A DNA stretch of 64,000 nucleotides from Sphingopyxis italica (GCF_011926545.1 NZ_JAATIT010000001.1:1320469-1384468), one strand, 5' to 3'; shown: positions 18,300-27,650, numbered from the stretch's first letter. The notes: generated from the sequence alone by a model not told the origin. Numbers and translations are program-made.

Positions 18300-19331
18300 A
18301 TGACCCGTGCAACCAGGTGGTCCGTCCCATTGGCGCTGCTGCTCGCCGCCCCGGCACTGACCGCGCCCCCCCTCTCTAGCGCGACGCCCGCGCCCGCCGC
18401 AGCCCCGACGCCGCCCGGGGCGATGGTCGCGCCGCCGGTCACCGTCGTCCCCTTCATCCAGCCGTTCGACCTCGACGCGACGCGGCGCATGGCGGTGCAG
18501 GTCATGGTCGGCGGCGAAGGCCCCTTCTCCTTCCTCGTCGATACCGGCGCCGAGCGCACGGTGATCGCGCGCGAACTCGCCGCGCGGCTGAAGCTGGTCG
18601 AAGGCGCCAAGCTCAAGCTCGCGACGATCGGCGGATCGGCGGTGGTGCCGAGTTTCCGCGTCGCGGCGCTGCGGATGTCCGACCTGCACCTCGCCCCGGT
18701 CGATGCCCCCGCCTTTTTCGGCCGGCATATCGGCGCCGCGGGGCTGATCGGGGTCGACATGCTCGAAGACCGGCGCCTACTCATCGATTTCCGCAAGGAG
18801 ACGATGGAGATATTGGAGACGCGCAGGCGTGCGCGCCCGATCATCCGCGACAGCGACGCGATCATCGTCACCGCGCGCAACTCGGCGGGGCGGCTGATCC
18901 TGTCCGACGCGCGGCTCGACGGCAAACGCATCGACGTCATCGTCGATACCGGCGCGCAGACCAGCGTCGGCAATATCGCGCTGCAAGAGCTGGTCGCTGC
19001 GAAGCGCGCGAACCGCCTGCCGTTCGTGCCGACGACGCTCGGCGCGGTGACCGGCGAGGTGGTGCCGGCGGTGCGCACCGCGATCCGGCGCATCGTGATC
19101 AACGGCATGGACGTCAACGACCTGCCCGTCAGCTTCGCCGACAGCCAGGCGTTCCGCGCGCTCGGCCTCGTCGAGCGGCCGGCGCTGCTGCTCGGCATGG
19201 ACACCTTGTCGCTGTTCGACCGCGTCGAAATCGATTTTCCGAACAAGCGCGTCGTGTTCGACCTGCCCGAAGGGGCGAGCCGCAACATGGGGCGGCGCTT
19301 TGCCAACAACGGATTCCGCGTCGGCGGTTAG
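18300..19331 (+). CDS. Secreted tandem retropepsin-like aspartic protease
   Basis: 343 residues from ATG 18300, with AAGGA upstream (ATG 18291 overlaps that site). It has an N-terminal signal peptide and then a Pro/Ala-rich linker. There are two retropepsin halves in one chain: FLVDTGAERT (DTG at 81-83) with LIGVDML later, and VIVDTGAQTS (DTG at 216-218) with LLGMDTL later. Bacterial homologues usually carry one half and act as homodimers, or carry two halves like this one. The substrate is unknown. It is inserted between the helicase and pdeM genes. Confidence 0.85.
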   Translation: MTRATRWSVPLALLLAAPALTAPPLSSATPAPAAAPTPPGAMVAPPVTVVPFIQPFDLDATRRMAVQVMVGGEGPFSFLVDTGAERTVIARELAARLKLVEGAKLKLATIGGSAVVPSFRVAALRMSDLHLAPVDAPAFFGRHIGAAGLIGVDMLEDRRLLIDFRKETMEILETRRRARPIIRDSDAIIVTARNSAGRLILSDARLDGKRIDVIVDTGAQTSVGNIALQELVAAKRANRLPFVPTTLGAVTGEVVPAVRTAIRRIVINGMDVNDLPVSFADSQAFRALGLVERPALLLGMDTLSLFDRVEIDFPNKRVVFDLPEGASRNMGRRFANNGFRVGG

Positions 19332-19386
19332 CTCCGGGCCATCATGGGCGCTTGCGACGGAGCGGCGTCGCCTCCATAGCGGCGCC

Positions 19387-20109
19387 ATGTCCGCCGCGCC
19401 GATCTTTGCCTTTGCGGGCCAGCAATTCGAGATGCTGGCCGACCGGGCGCTGTTCTGGCCGCGCCACGGCGCGCTGATCGTCGCCGATCTGCATCTGGAA
19501 AAGGCGAGCTGGTATGCGGCGCTGGGCCAGCCGCTGCCCCCCTATGACAGCCACGACACGCTCGACCGGCTCGCCGCGCTCGCCGCCGAAACCGGCGCGC
19601 GCGCGATCTGGTGCCTCGGCGACAGTTTCCACGACCGTCACGCCGCGGCGCGCATCGTGCCGGCGGTGGCCGAACGATTGGCGCGGCAGGCGGCATCGGC
19701 GCGGCTGCTGTGGGTCGCGGGCAATCACGACGGGCTGACCGGCGGCGCATGGGGCGGCGAGGTCGCCGACGAGCTGGCCGTCGACGGCATCGTCTTTCGC
19801 CATCAGAGCCTGGCGCACGAGACGCGGCCCGAAATCTCGGGACATTTCCATCCCAAATTGCGGATCAATGTCCGCGGCCGGCCGATTGCCCGGCCCTGTT
19901 TCGCGGGCGACGCGCGGCGGCTGATTCTGCCGGCCTTCGGCAGCCTGACCGGCGGCCTGGCCGCCGAGGACCCGGTCATCGCCAAAAATTTCGATGGACC
20001 CTATGAAGCGATGCTCGTCGCGCGCGGACGTCGGCTCCGCTTCCCCTGCGCCGGACGGGGCCGCGATGACGCTACGGCAAGCCGCCCTCTCCGTCGGACG
20101 GGGACTTAA
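19387..20109 (+). CDS. pdeM: Ligase-associated DNA damage response endonuclease PdeM
   Basis: 240 residues of a calcineurin-like metallophosphoesterase: DLHLEKASW (metal motif I), GDSFHD, GNHDG and GHFHP, all in order. PdeM proteins are associated with the DEXH helicase encoded just upstream and are proposed to act in DNA repair. I take ATG 19387, which leaves 55 bases after the retropepsin gene. The stop codon sits inside the perfect palindrome GGGACTTAAGTCCC. Confidence 0.9.
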   Translation: MSAAPIFAFAGQQFEMLADRALFWPRHGALIVADLHLEKASWYAALGQPLPPYDSHDTLDRLAALAAETGARAIWCLGDSFHDRHAAARIVPAVAERLARQAASARLLWVAGNHDGLTGGAWGGEVADELAVDGIVFRHQSLAHETRPEISGHFHPKLRINVRGRPIARPCFAGDARRLILPAFGSLTGGLAAEDPVIAKNFDGPYEAMLVARGRRLRFPCAGRGRDDATASRPLRRTGT

Positions 20110-20114
20110 GTCCC
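20101..20114. repeat. Perfect 14-base palindrome at the end of pdeM
   Basis: GGGACTTAAGTCCC includes the pdeM stop codon. A closely similar palindrome (GGGACATATGTCCC) follows rpmJ at 35836-35849. No T-run follows, so it is not a standard terminator. Confidence 0.5.
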
Positions 20115-20261
20115 GCCGAACAGGCGCTTTTCCGGCTGTGGCCGAAAAGCATCACTTTCCCAAAAATGACGCAAATCGGCGCCTCCGGCTGGATCGGAGA
20201 CGCAATTGAGTTATGCTCCCCCGGCAACAAAAACAATGAAATGTTGAGAGGAGTGCCCGAT

Positions 20262-23075
20262 ATGAAATCATCTTCCCTTCGTGCTGCCCGTTTTCTGCGT
20301 ACCAGCGCGCTGGGCGTCTCGATCGCCATGGCGGCGGTCGCAGCCCCGGCTTTCGCCCAGGATGCACCGGCCGATACCGCGACCGACGATAGCGATAACA
20401 CGCCGATCATCGTCACCGCGCAGGGCCGTTCGCAGCTTCTGTCCGACGTGCCCGTCGCGATTTCGGCGGTGAGCGCCGAAACGCTGCAGAACAGCGGCGC
20501 GAACGACATTCGCCAGTTGAACCAGCTCGCACCGTCGCTGCTCGTGTCGTCGACCGGCTCGGAAGCCAATGGTTCGGCGCGCATCCGCGGCATCGGCACG
20601 GTCGGCGACAACCCCGGCCTCGAAAGCTCGGTCCCGGTGTTCATCGACGGCGTCTATCGCTCGCGTTCGGGCATCGGCCTCAACGAGCTGGGCGAGATCG
20701 ACCGCATCGAAGTGCAGCGCGGCCCGCAGGGCACGCTCGGCGGCCGCAACTCGTCGGCGGGCCTGATCAGCATCTATTCGAAAAAGCCCGATTTCCAGTT
20801 CGGCGCCACGGGTGAGATCACCTATGGCAATTATGATTACTGGCGCCTCGGCGGCAGCGTCACCGGCCCGATCAGCGACACGCTCGCCGCGCGCCTCGAC
20901 GGCGTGTGGGTCAAGCGCGACGGCTTCCTGCACGATGTGAACAACGACCGCGACATCAACAACCGCGATCGTTATTTCCTTCGCGGCCAGCTGCTTTTCG
21001 AACCGACCGACGCGCTGTCGGTCCGCCTGATCGCCGATTATACGTCGCGCGAAGAGGAATGCTGCGGCGCCACCTATGTCGGGCCGTCGGTCAATTCCTA
21101 TATCGGCAATCTCAACAATCCGTCGAACCTGCCCTATCCGCCGGGAACGCCGGTCGGCAACGACGAGAATAATATCATCCAGGTGCTCGCCGACCTCGGC
21201 CAGCCGCTCGGCGCGTTCGACCAGGGCTATAGCCGCGACATCTCGGTCACTCCGGGGCGCAGCTTCGCCGGCAAGACGAAGGATTACGGCTTCTCGGGCC
21301 AGATCGACTATGACTTCGGCGGCGCGACGCTGACCTCGATCACCGCCTATCGCGAATATCGGTCGAGCCAGGCGGGCGACCTCGACTATGGCGCGGTCGA
21401 CATCCTCTATCGCGCGCCCGACGCCGACGCCTATCGCCAGTTCCATACCTTCACGCAGGAACTGCGCCTGCAGGGCGAAGCCTTCGACGGCAAGTTCGAC
21501 TGGCTCGTCGGCGGCTTCTACGCCAATGAAAAGCTGCGCGTGCGCGACAACCTGCGCTTCGGCGAGGATTACGGCCGTTTCGCCAGCTGCCGCATCATTT
21601 CGGGCGGCGGGCTCAATTTCCTTTATTCGCCGACGAACCCGCTGTGCGTCGCCCCCGGCGTCGGCCCGGCGACGATCGCGGGTGCCAGCGGCGCGTCGGG
21701 TCCCGACATCCTTGCGGGGTTCAATGCGCTCGACGGGCTCGGCGACCTTGGCAGCATCAACGACGTCTATCGCCAGGACGGCGAGAATTGGGCGCTGTTC
21801 ACGCACAATATCTTCCACATCACCGACAAGCTCGATTTCACCTTCGGGCTCCGTTACACCAACGACAAGAAGAAATTCTCGGCGAGCTTCACCAACGACA
21901 ACACGGTCTGCACCACCGTTCAGGGGCTGGTGCTCGATGATCTTTCGAGCCCGAACGCCACGGCGCGCGCGCTCGCCGGCGCGCTCATCGGCCTCAGCTG
22001 CCAGGGCAATTCGACCGCCGAACTCAATGGCGTGTCGATCAACGACAAAAGAAGCGAGGATGAATTCACCGGCACCGCGATCCTGTCGTACAAGCCGGTC
22101 GACGACCTGATGGTCTATGCGAGCTATTCGCGCGGCTATAAGGCGGGCGGCTTCAACCTCGACCGGTCGGCGCTGAAATCGCCGATCCTGCCCTTCGCGC
22201 TGTCGGGCGGGGCACAGGCGCTGGTCGGCGCGCTGCAGTTCGATCCCGAAACGGTCGACAGCTATGAAATCGGCGCCAAATATTCGACCGGCCCGTTCGG
22301 CCTCGGCCTCACCTTCTTCCGGTCGGATTTCTCGAGCTTCCAGCTCAACACGTTCAACGGCACGGTCTTCCTCGTCCAGAACGTCAACGGCTGCGACAGC
22401 GACCTGGGTGGCGGCGACCGCGATCAGAGCAAGTTCCTCGGCGCGCCCAATTACAACGGCGCGGCGGCGACCACCGGCGCTTGCCCCGCGGACGACGTCA
22501 GCCATGGCGTCCGGTCGCAGGGCTTCGAGCTCGAAGCCTCGCTCGTTCCGGCGCGCAGCTTCCGCATGACCGCCGGCCTGACCTATGCGAAGACCAAATA
22601 TCGCGGTCAGCTGGTCGGCAATGATTCGGGCGCGCCGCTCGATCAGGCACTGCGCCTGCTGCCGGGCAACAATCTGTCGAACGCGCCCGAGCTGGTCGCG
22701 ACCGGCAGCGTCGCCTGGACCCCCGACATCGGCAGCAGCGGGCTGACCGGCCTCGTCTATGTCGATGGCCGCATGACCAGCGACTACAACACCGGGTCGG
22801 ACCTGTTCCCGCAAAAGGCGCAGGACGGCTATGCGCTGTTCAACGCGCGCCTCGGCGTGCGCGGACCCGATGAGAAATGGGGCATCGAACTCTGGGCCCA
22901 GAATATCTTCAACAAGCAATATGCCCAGGTCGCGTTCAACTCGCCGTTCCAGGAAGGCGCGACTTCGACCGGCACCGCCTTCGCCGACCCGCAATATCCG
23001 GGCGGGCGCCAGATCTTCTCGCAGTTCCTGGCCGAACCCAGGACCTATGGCGTGACGCTGCGCGGCAAATTCTGA
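20262..23075 (+). CDS. TonB-dependent receptor, first of a tandem pair
   Basis: 937 residues from ATG 20262 with AGAGGAG 8 bases upstream. The signal peptide ends near AFAQ, followed by a TonB-box-like TPIIVTAQ, a plug with RIRGIGTVGDNPGLESS and VFIDGVYRSR, and a barrel ending in VTLRGKF. Eight cysteines fall in presumed outer loops, including a vicinal pair (EECCGA); all eight are matched in the neighbouring paralogue. No transport or catabolic gene adjoins, so the ligand cannot be inferred. A strong terminator follows at 23099. Confidence 0.92.
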   Translation: MKSSSLRAARFLRTSALGVSIAMAAVAAPAFAQDAPADTATDDSDNTPIIVTAQGRSQLLSDVPVAISAVSAETLQNSGANDIRQLNQLAPSLLVSSTGSEANGSARIRGIGTVGDNPGLESSVPVFIDGVYRSRSGIGLNELGEIDRIEVQRGPQGTLGGRNSSAGLISIYSKKPDFQFGATGEITYGNYDYWRLGGSVTGPISDTLAARLDGVWVKRDGFLHDVNNDRDINNRDRYFLRGQLLFEPTDALSVRLIADYTSREEECCGATYVGPSVNSYIGNLNNPSNLPYPPGTPVGNDENNIIQVLADLGQPLGAFDQGYSRDISVTPGRSFAGKTKDYGFSGQIDYDFGGATLTSITAYREYRSSQAGDLDYGAVDILYRAPDADAYRQFHTFTQELRLQGEAFDGKFDWLVGGFYANEKLRVRDNLRFGEDYGRFASCRIISGGGLNFLYSPTNPLCVAPGVGPATIAGASGASGPDILAGFNALDGLGDLGSINDVYRQDGENWALFTHNIFHITDKLDFTFGLRYTNDKKKFSASFTNDNTVCTTVQGLVLDDLSSPNATARALAGALIGLSCQGNSTAELNGVSINDKRSEDEFTGTAILSYKPVDDLMVYASYSRGYKAGGFNLDRSALKSPILPFALSGGAQALVGALQFDPETVDSYEIGAKYSTGPFGLGLTFFRSDFSSFQLNTFNGTVFLVQNVNGCDSDLGGGDRDQSKFLGAPNYNGAAATTGACPADDVSHGVRSQGFELEASLVPARSFRMTAGLTYAKTKYRGQLVGNDSGAPLDQALRLLPGNNLSNAPELVATGSVAWTPDIGSSGLTGLVYVDGRMTSDYNTGSDLFPQKAQDGYALFNARLGVRGPDEKWGIELWAQNIFNKQYAQVAFNSPFQEGATSTGTAFADPQYPGGRQIFSQFLAEPRTYGVTLRGKF

Positions 23076-23098
23076 TCGCGTCGATCGGGTGAATTCGA

Positions 23099-23129
23099 GG
23101 GGGCGGAGCCGGTGGCTTCGCCCCCTTTT
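23099..23129 (+). terminator. Rho-independent terminator after the first tandem receptor
   Basis: A 12-bp GC-rich stem (23099-23110 pairing with 23114-23125, one G-U pair) with a 3-base loop is followed by TTTT, then C and TTT. It lies 23 bases after the receptor stop, so the two receptor genes are probably separate transcripts. Confidence 0.85.
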
Positions 23130-23316
23130 CTTTGCCCGGACGCGTCAACCCGTCACATCTGACAGCTGTGACACAAAAGCCGCGCGCCCAGCAGAATGAC
23201 GTTAGGGCGGCGGCGCCGCGCTGGCATCGCGCGCGCAAGTCGTGATACGCCTCGACCATAAACAAAAATCGCTCTCCCCCGCACCGATGAACGATCGTGA
23301 GAGGAGGGCCATTTTC

Positions 23317-26046
23317 ATGAAAAACAATTGCCGCCGTGCCGCCGGGCTGCTGCGAACCAGCGCTGCAGGGCTGTCGCTTGCGCTCGGCCTCGTCGCCGTG
23401 CCCGCCATCGCGCAGGACGCCGCGGGCGCCGAAACCGACGACAGCACCATCATCGTCACCGCGACGCGGCGCAGCGAGGCGCTGTCCGACGTGCCGATCG
23501 CGGTCTCGGCGGTCACCGGCGACACGCTCGAAAAGACGGGAGCGACCGACGTGCGCGCGCTGGGGCAGGTCGCGCCGTCGCTGCTCGTGTCGGGCGCGAC
23601 GAGCGAGGTCAACTTCACCGCGCGTATCCGCGGCATCGGCACGGTCGGCGAGAATCCCGGGCTCGAAAGCTCGGTCGGCCTGTTCATCGACGGCGTCTAT
23701 CGCAGCCGGACCGGGGTCGGCCTGTCCGAACTCGGCGACATCGAGCGCGTCGAGGTGCTGCGCGGGCCGCAGGGCACGCTGTTCGGCCGCAACTCGACCG
23801 CCGGCTTGATCAACATCGTCACCAAGGGGCCTGAGCTCGGCCGTTTCGCCGGCAAGGGGTCGCTATCCTACGGCAATTACGACTATTGGCGCGTCGACGG
23901 CATGATCAACGCGCCGCTGGGCGACAAGGCGGCGGTGCGGCTCGACGGTGTCTGGCAGCAGCGCGACGGCTTCATTGACAATGCGACCGACGGCGAGCCC
24001 GATATCAACGACCGCGACCGCTGGCTGATCAAGGGCCAGCTGCTGCTCGAACCCGCCGAAAATATCACGCTGCGGCTGATCGCGGACTATTCGAAGCGCG
24101 AAGAGAATTGCTGCGGCGGCGTGCTGCTGAATCCTGTGCGCAGCCTGACGCGCGGGCCCGACGGCGTCCCCGTGGCGTCGCCGAACACGCTGCTGCCGCT
24201 GCTCCAGTTCCTCGGCGCCAACCATCAGGTCGCGCCGGCCGGCGACAGCTTCGTGCGCCGCCAGTCGACGACGCCGGGCGTCGGCTACCGGTCGGACACC
24301 AAGGATTGGGGCGTGTCGGGCGAGCTCGACTGGGATTTCGGCGGCGCGACGCTGACCTCGATCACCGCCTATCGCGATTACAAGAATGCGCAGGGCCAGG
24401 ATTCGGATTTCAACACGCTCGACATATTGCGGCGCACCGACCTCGACCGCCGGTTCCGGCTGTTCACGCAGGAGCTGCGGCTGCAGGGCGAGGCGTTCGA
24501 TGGCCGCCTCGACTGGCTCGTCGGCGGCTATTATGCCAACGAGAAGCTCGATGTCGACGACGACATCGTCTATGGCGCCGACTATCAGCGCTATGCCAAC
24601 TGCCTCGCGGCGGCGGCGCTCGCCCCGACCTTCCTCAACCCGGCGTCGCCGACCTGTTCGAACCTGCCCGCGGCGAGCTTCCCGGGCTTTCAGGGCATCG
24701 CCGCGCTGCTCGGCGCCGCGCCGCTGGGTGGCACCGGCAACAATGGATCGACCTTTGCCCAGCGCAGCACCAATTATGCGGTCTTCACGCATAACAGCTT
24801 CGACATTGTCGAGGATGCCCTGACGCTGACCGTCGGCGCGCGCTACACGCATGAGAAGAAGACGCTGTCCGGCGATGCCAATTTCACCAACACTTTGTGC
24901 CCCGCGATCGTCAATTCGCCCTTGCAGGCGCTCGCGAGCCTCGCCTGCGTGATCAACGGCACCGCGCCCGACATCGTTGCCGGCGCGCCGGGGACCAAAT
25001 TCAGCGAAGGCCAGTGGACGGGCACGGCGGTGCTGAGCTGGAAGCCCGCGCCCGAGTGGCTCGTTTATGCCTCGGCGTCGAAGGGCTACAAGGCGGGCGG
25101 CTTCAACCTCGACTATTCGGCGCTCGACCGGCCGTGCAGCACGACCGCGGGATCGGACGCGCAGGATGCTGCCTGCGTGACGTTGCTCGCGCGGCCGGCG
25201 AACACACCGGGCAACGCGCGGCCCGAGACGAGCGACCTGCAATTCGCGAGTGAGAAGGTCGACGCCTATGAACTCGGCGTCAAATGGGATGGTCCGGGGA
25301 TCGACGTCAATCTTGCTGCCTTTTGGCAGGAATATAGCAATTACCAGCTCAACACCTTCAACGGCGTCAATTTCGAAGTCACCAACATCCAGGCGTGCAA
25401 GGACGATCTGGGGACCGGACCGACCGACAACAGCGCCGCGACGGGCGGCTGCGCGTCCGACCGGCTGAAGCCCGGCGTCGTCGCCAAGGGGTTCGAGATC
25501 GAGACCTTCCTGCGCCCCGCGCGCTATCTGTCGGTCAATATGGGGCTGACCTATGTCGACACCCTCTATCGCCGCAACCTCGTCGGCACCGGCGGCCGGC
25601 CGCTGTCGCCCGTCCTGTTCCAGCTGCCCGGGCGCGGGGTTTCGAATGCCGCCAAATATGTCGCGACCGCGGGGATCAGCTGGACGCCGCCGATCGGCGA
25701 CAGCGGGCTGAGCGCGCTCGTCTATTTCGACACGCGGCTCCAGAGCGACACCAACACCGGGTCGGACCTCGACGTCGAAAAGGTGCAGGACGGCTTTGCG
25801 GTCTTCAACGGCCGGATCGGTCTTTATGGGCGCGATCGCCGCTGGGGGATCGAGCTGTGGGGGCAGAATCTGTTCAACAAGCGATATTTCCAGATCGGCG
25901 CCGACATGCCGCTACAGGGATCGGGGTCGTTCCGCACCGTCGCGGCACCCGCGTCGCTCGGTTTTCCGGCGACCGCGAACCCGCTCTTCGTCGGCTTCCC
26001 CGGCGAGCCGCGCACCTATGGCGTGACCTTGCGCGGCCAGTTCTGA
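23317..26046 (+). CDS. TonB-dependent receptor, second of a tandem pair
   Basis: 909 residues from ATG 23317 with AGGAGG 9 bases upstream. It has a signal peptide, a TIIVTATRR TonB-box-like segment, a plug nearly identical in pattern to the preceding receptor (RIRGIGTVGENPGLESS, LFIDGVYRSR) and an end VTLRGQF. All eight loop cysteines of the first receptor are conserved (for example EENCCGG), plus one extra pair inside an insert around DRPCSTTAGSD. It is clearly a product of tandem duplication followed by divergence, mostly in the loops. The ligand is unknown. Confidence 0.92.
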   Translation: MKNNCRRAAGLLRTSAAGLSLALGLVAVPAIAQDAAGAETDDSTIIVTATRRSEALSDVPIAVSAVTGDTLEKTGATDVRALGQVAPSLLVSGATSEVNFTARIRGIGTVGENPGLESSVGLFIDGVYRSRTGVGLSELGDIERVEVLRGPQGTLFGRNSTAGLINIVTKGPELGRFAGKGSLSYGNYDYWRVDGMINAPLGDKAAVRLDGVWQQRDGFIDNATDGEPDINDRDRWLIKGQLLLEPAENITLRLIADYSKREENCCGGVLLNPVRSLTRGPDGVPVASPNTLLPLLQFLGANHQVAPAGDSFVRRQSTTPGVGYRSDTKDWGVSGELDWDFGGATLTSITAYRDYKNAQGQDSDFNTLDILRRTDLDRRFRLFTQELRLQGEAFDGRLDWLVGGYYANEKLDVDDDIVYGADYQRYANCLAAAALAPTFLNPASPTCSNLPAASFPGFQGIAALLGAAPLGGTGNNGSTFAQRSTNYAVFTHNSFDIVEDALTLTVGARYTHEKKTLSGDANFTNTLCPAIVNSPLQALASLACVINGTAPDIVAGAPGTKFSEGQWTGTAVLSWKPAPEWLVYASASKGYKAGGFNLDYSALDRPCSTTAGSDAQDAACVTLLARPANTPGNARPETSDLQFASEKVDAYELGVKWDGPGIDVNLAAFWQEYSNYQLNTFNGVNFEVTNIQACKDDLGTGPTDNSAATGGCASDRLKPGVVAKGFEIETFLRPARYLSVNMGLTYVDTLYRRNLVGTGGRPLSPVLFQLPGRGVSNAAKYVATAGISWTPPIGDSGLSALVYFDTRLQSDTNTGSDLDVEKVQDGFAVFNGRIGLYGRDRRWGIELWGQNLFNKRYFQIGADMPLQGSGSFRTVAAPASLGFPATANPLFVGFPGEPRTYGVTLRGQF

Positions 26047-26056
26047 CCGTCTCTCC

Positions 26057-26078
26057 CCCTCCCCGAAGTCGGGGAGGG
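26057..26078. repeat. Hairpin repeat after the second receptor
   Basis: A perfect 10-bp inverted repeat (CCCTCCCCGA / TCGGGGAGGG) with a 2-base centre begins 11 bases after the receptor stop. There is no T-run. It is probably a dispersed repeat and may also protect or terminate the receptor mRNA. Confidence 0.6.
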
Positions 26079-26180
26079 CGTAGGGAGGGCCTGCCGCGGC
26101 CGGGCACTGTCGCGACAGGCCCTTTCCTTCAGGGAGAGGCGGTTTGGGGGTGGAGAGCTGCAGTCCCGTTTACGTTCGTG

Positions 26181-26246
26181 TCGAGCGAAGTCGAGATACC
26201 CATCGATGGAGCGCCCGGCCCCGAGGGGCATCTCGACTTCGCTCGA
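26181..26246. repeat. Long inverted repeat between convergent genes
   Basis: The left arm 26181-26201 (starts TCGAGCGAAGTCGAGAT) and right arm 26225-26246 (ends ATCTCGACTTCGCTCGA) are near-perfect reverse complements separated by about 23 bases; pairing extends outward with mismatches. It lies between the convergent receptor and divK genes. I recall this motif as a common dispersed element in sphingomonad genomes. Confidence 0.7.
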
Positions 26247-26295
26247 TGCGAACGGGTTTGGAAAAGCGAGCCGCAGCTATCGGCCGCAACCCGCC

Positions 26296-26658
26296 CTAGG
26301 CGAACACTCCGACGCTCTCGATGAACTTGATCACCGAAATCGGTTTCGAGACATAGGCTTCGGCGCCCGCGGCGCGGATCTGTTCCTCGTCGCCCTTCCC
26401 CGCATAGGCGGTGACCGCCATGATCGGCACCGCGCGCAAGGTCAGGTCGGCCTTCATCTGGCCGATCAGGTCGAGCCCGCTGACGTGCGGCAGCTGGATG
26501 TCCATGATGATGAGGTCGGGCGACACTTCGCGCGCCTTCGCCAGCGCATCGCGCCCGTCGCGCACCGGATGCGCGCTATAGCCATGGGCGTTGAGCAGGT
26601 CGCAAAACAGGCGCAGGTTGAGCTCATTATCTTCGACGACCAGGATGGTCTTGCCCAT
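26296..26658 (-). CDS. divK: Single-domain response regulator DivK
   Basis: 120 residues forming only a receiver domain. The acidic pocket is E9/D10, the phosphorylated residue D53 (LIIMDIQLP) and the conserved K105 (YVSKPISV). The spacing and wording (VEDNELN at the start, MDIQLP..SGL, KGDEEQIR, SKPISV) are those of DivK, which couples PleC/DivJ signalling to DivL and CtrA in the alphaproteobacterial cell cycle. I use ATG 26658; GTG 26676 would add six residues. In Caulobacter it precedes pleD, which is not present here. Confidence 0.93.
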   Translation of the reverse strand: MGKTILVVEDNELNLRLFCDLLNAHGYSAHPVRDGRDALAKAREVSPDLIIMDIQLPHVSGLDLIGQMKADLTLRAVPIMAVTAYAGKGDEEQIRAAGAEAYVSKPISVIKFIESVGVFA

Positions 26659-26748
26659 GTGCGTTCCGTTCCCCACCTTGCTTGCGCGGTCCGTTTAGGC
26701 GAATCGGCCGCACGACACAATTGTATCGCGGCGAAGGGAAATCGATTC

Positions 26749-27012
26749 GTGCACGACGATGACGTGGCGCTGGCGCTCCAGGCGCTTGGGTGGATATTGA
26801 GCGACGAACCGCGCGCCGAACGGCTGCTTGGTCTGACCGGGCTCGCGCCGGACGAGCTGCGCGCCTCGCTCGGCGAGCAGGCGACGCTCGCGGCAATCCT
26901 GTCGTTCCTCACGAACCACGAGAACGACCTTCTCGCTTGCGCCAGTGCGCTGCAGGTGCCGCCCGCCACGATCGCCGCCGCCGCCCAACGACTTGAAGGA
27001 ACACCCGCATGA
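26749..27012 (+). CDS. DUF3572 family small protein
   Basis: 87 residues from GTG 26749, with GAAGGG about ten bases upstream. All-helical, with the DUF3572 pattern (ALALQALGWILSDEPRAERLLGLTGL and FLTNHENDLLACA). Function is unknown. It is conserved near divK in alphaproteobacteria, as here, where it is divergent from divK. Its stop overlaps the next gene's ATG (ATGA at 27009). Confidence 0.82.
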   Translation: MHDDDVALALQALGWILSDEPRAERLLGLTGLAPDELRASLGEQATLAAILSFLTNHENDLLACASALQVPPATIAAAAQRLEGTPA

Positions 27013-27650
27013 CCCGCCCGCTCGTCATCACCGATTGCGACGAGGTGCTGATGCACATGGTCGTGCCCTTCGCCGAATGGGTCGACGCCGAACATGGCGT
27101 GATTTTCCGCATCGAGGATGCGAGCTTCGCCAATGCGCTGAAGCGCAAGGAATGCGGCACGCCGCTCGAGGCGGCCGAGGTCTGGCCTTTGCTCGACGGC
27201 TTCTTCCGTAAGGAGATGGTACGGCAATATCCGATCCCCGGCGCCTTGGCAGCAATGGCGACGATCGGCGCCGAGGCCGATATCGTGGTGCTGACCAATG
27301 TCGGCCCCGAGCATCAGCAGGGGCGGATCGAGCAGCTCGCGCTCCATGATTTCCACGCGCCGGTGATCGGCAGCCGCGGCGGCAAGGGCGAGCCGGTGCG
27401 CCGTCTGATGGAGCAATATCAACCCTCGGTCGCGGTGTTCATCGACGATCTGGCAGGTCATCACCAGTCGGTCGCTGAGGCCGCCCCCGATGTGTGGCGC
27501 CTCCACCTCGTCGGCGAGCCCGCGATCGCCGACAAGATCGCGCCCTCGCCTTATGCCCATGCGCGAATCGACGATTGGAAAGCGGCGCAGCACTGGATAT
27601 TGGCGCGCCTCGCCGAAAACATCCCCGCCCCGGCCCGCGAACCGGTTTAA
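27009..27650 (+). CDS. HAD-superfamily hydrolase
   Basis: 213 residues. Motif I DCDEVL gives nucleophile D8 and acid D10. The LTNVGPEH segment fits motif II and FIDDLAGHH fits motif IV. These are phosphatases or related phosphotransferases of the Rossmann-like HAD fold. The substrate is not evident. It is translationally coupled to the DUF3572 gene and followed 17 bases later by a RidA gene. Confidence 0.82.
   Translation: MTRPLVITDCDEVLMHMVVPFAEWVDAEHGVIFRIEDASFANALKRKECGTPLEAAEVWPLLDGFFRKEMVRQYPIPGALAAMATIGAEADIVVLTNVGPEHQQGRIEQLALHDFHAPVIGSRGGKGEPVRRLMEQYQPSVAVFIDDLAGHHQSVAEAAPDVWRLHLVGEPAIADKIAPSPYAHARIDDWKAAQHWILARLAENIPAPAREPV

Noticed and set aside
15059..19309. Open minus-strand frame of about 1400 codons
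   Set aside because: It runs antisense to the helicase and retropepsin genes, has no domain-like pattern, and is explained by high GC content with few stop codons.
20268..22994. Open minus-strand frame of about 900 codons across the first tandem receptor
   Set aside because: A shadow of the receptor gene; no ribosome site and no recognisable domains.
26047..26295. CRISPR-like array
   Set aside because: The repeats are inverted and of two different kinds, without regular spacers.
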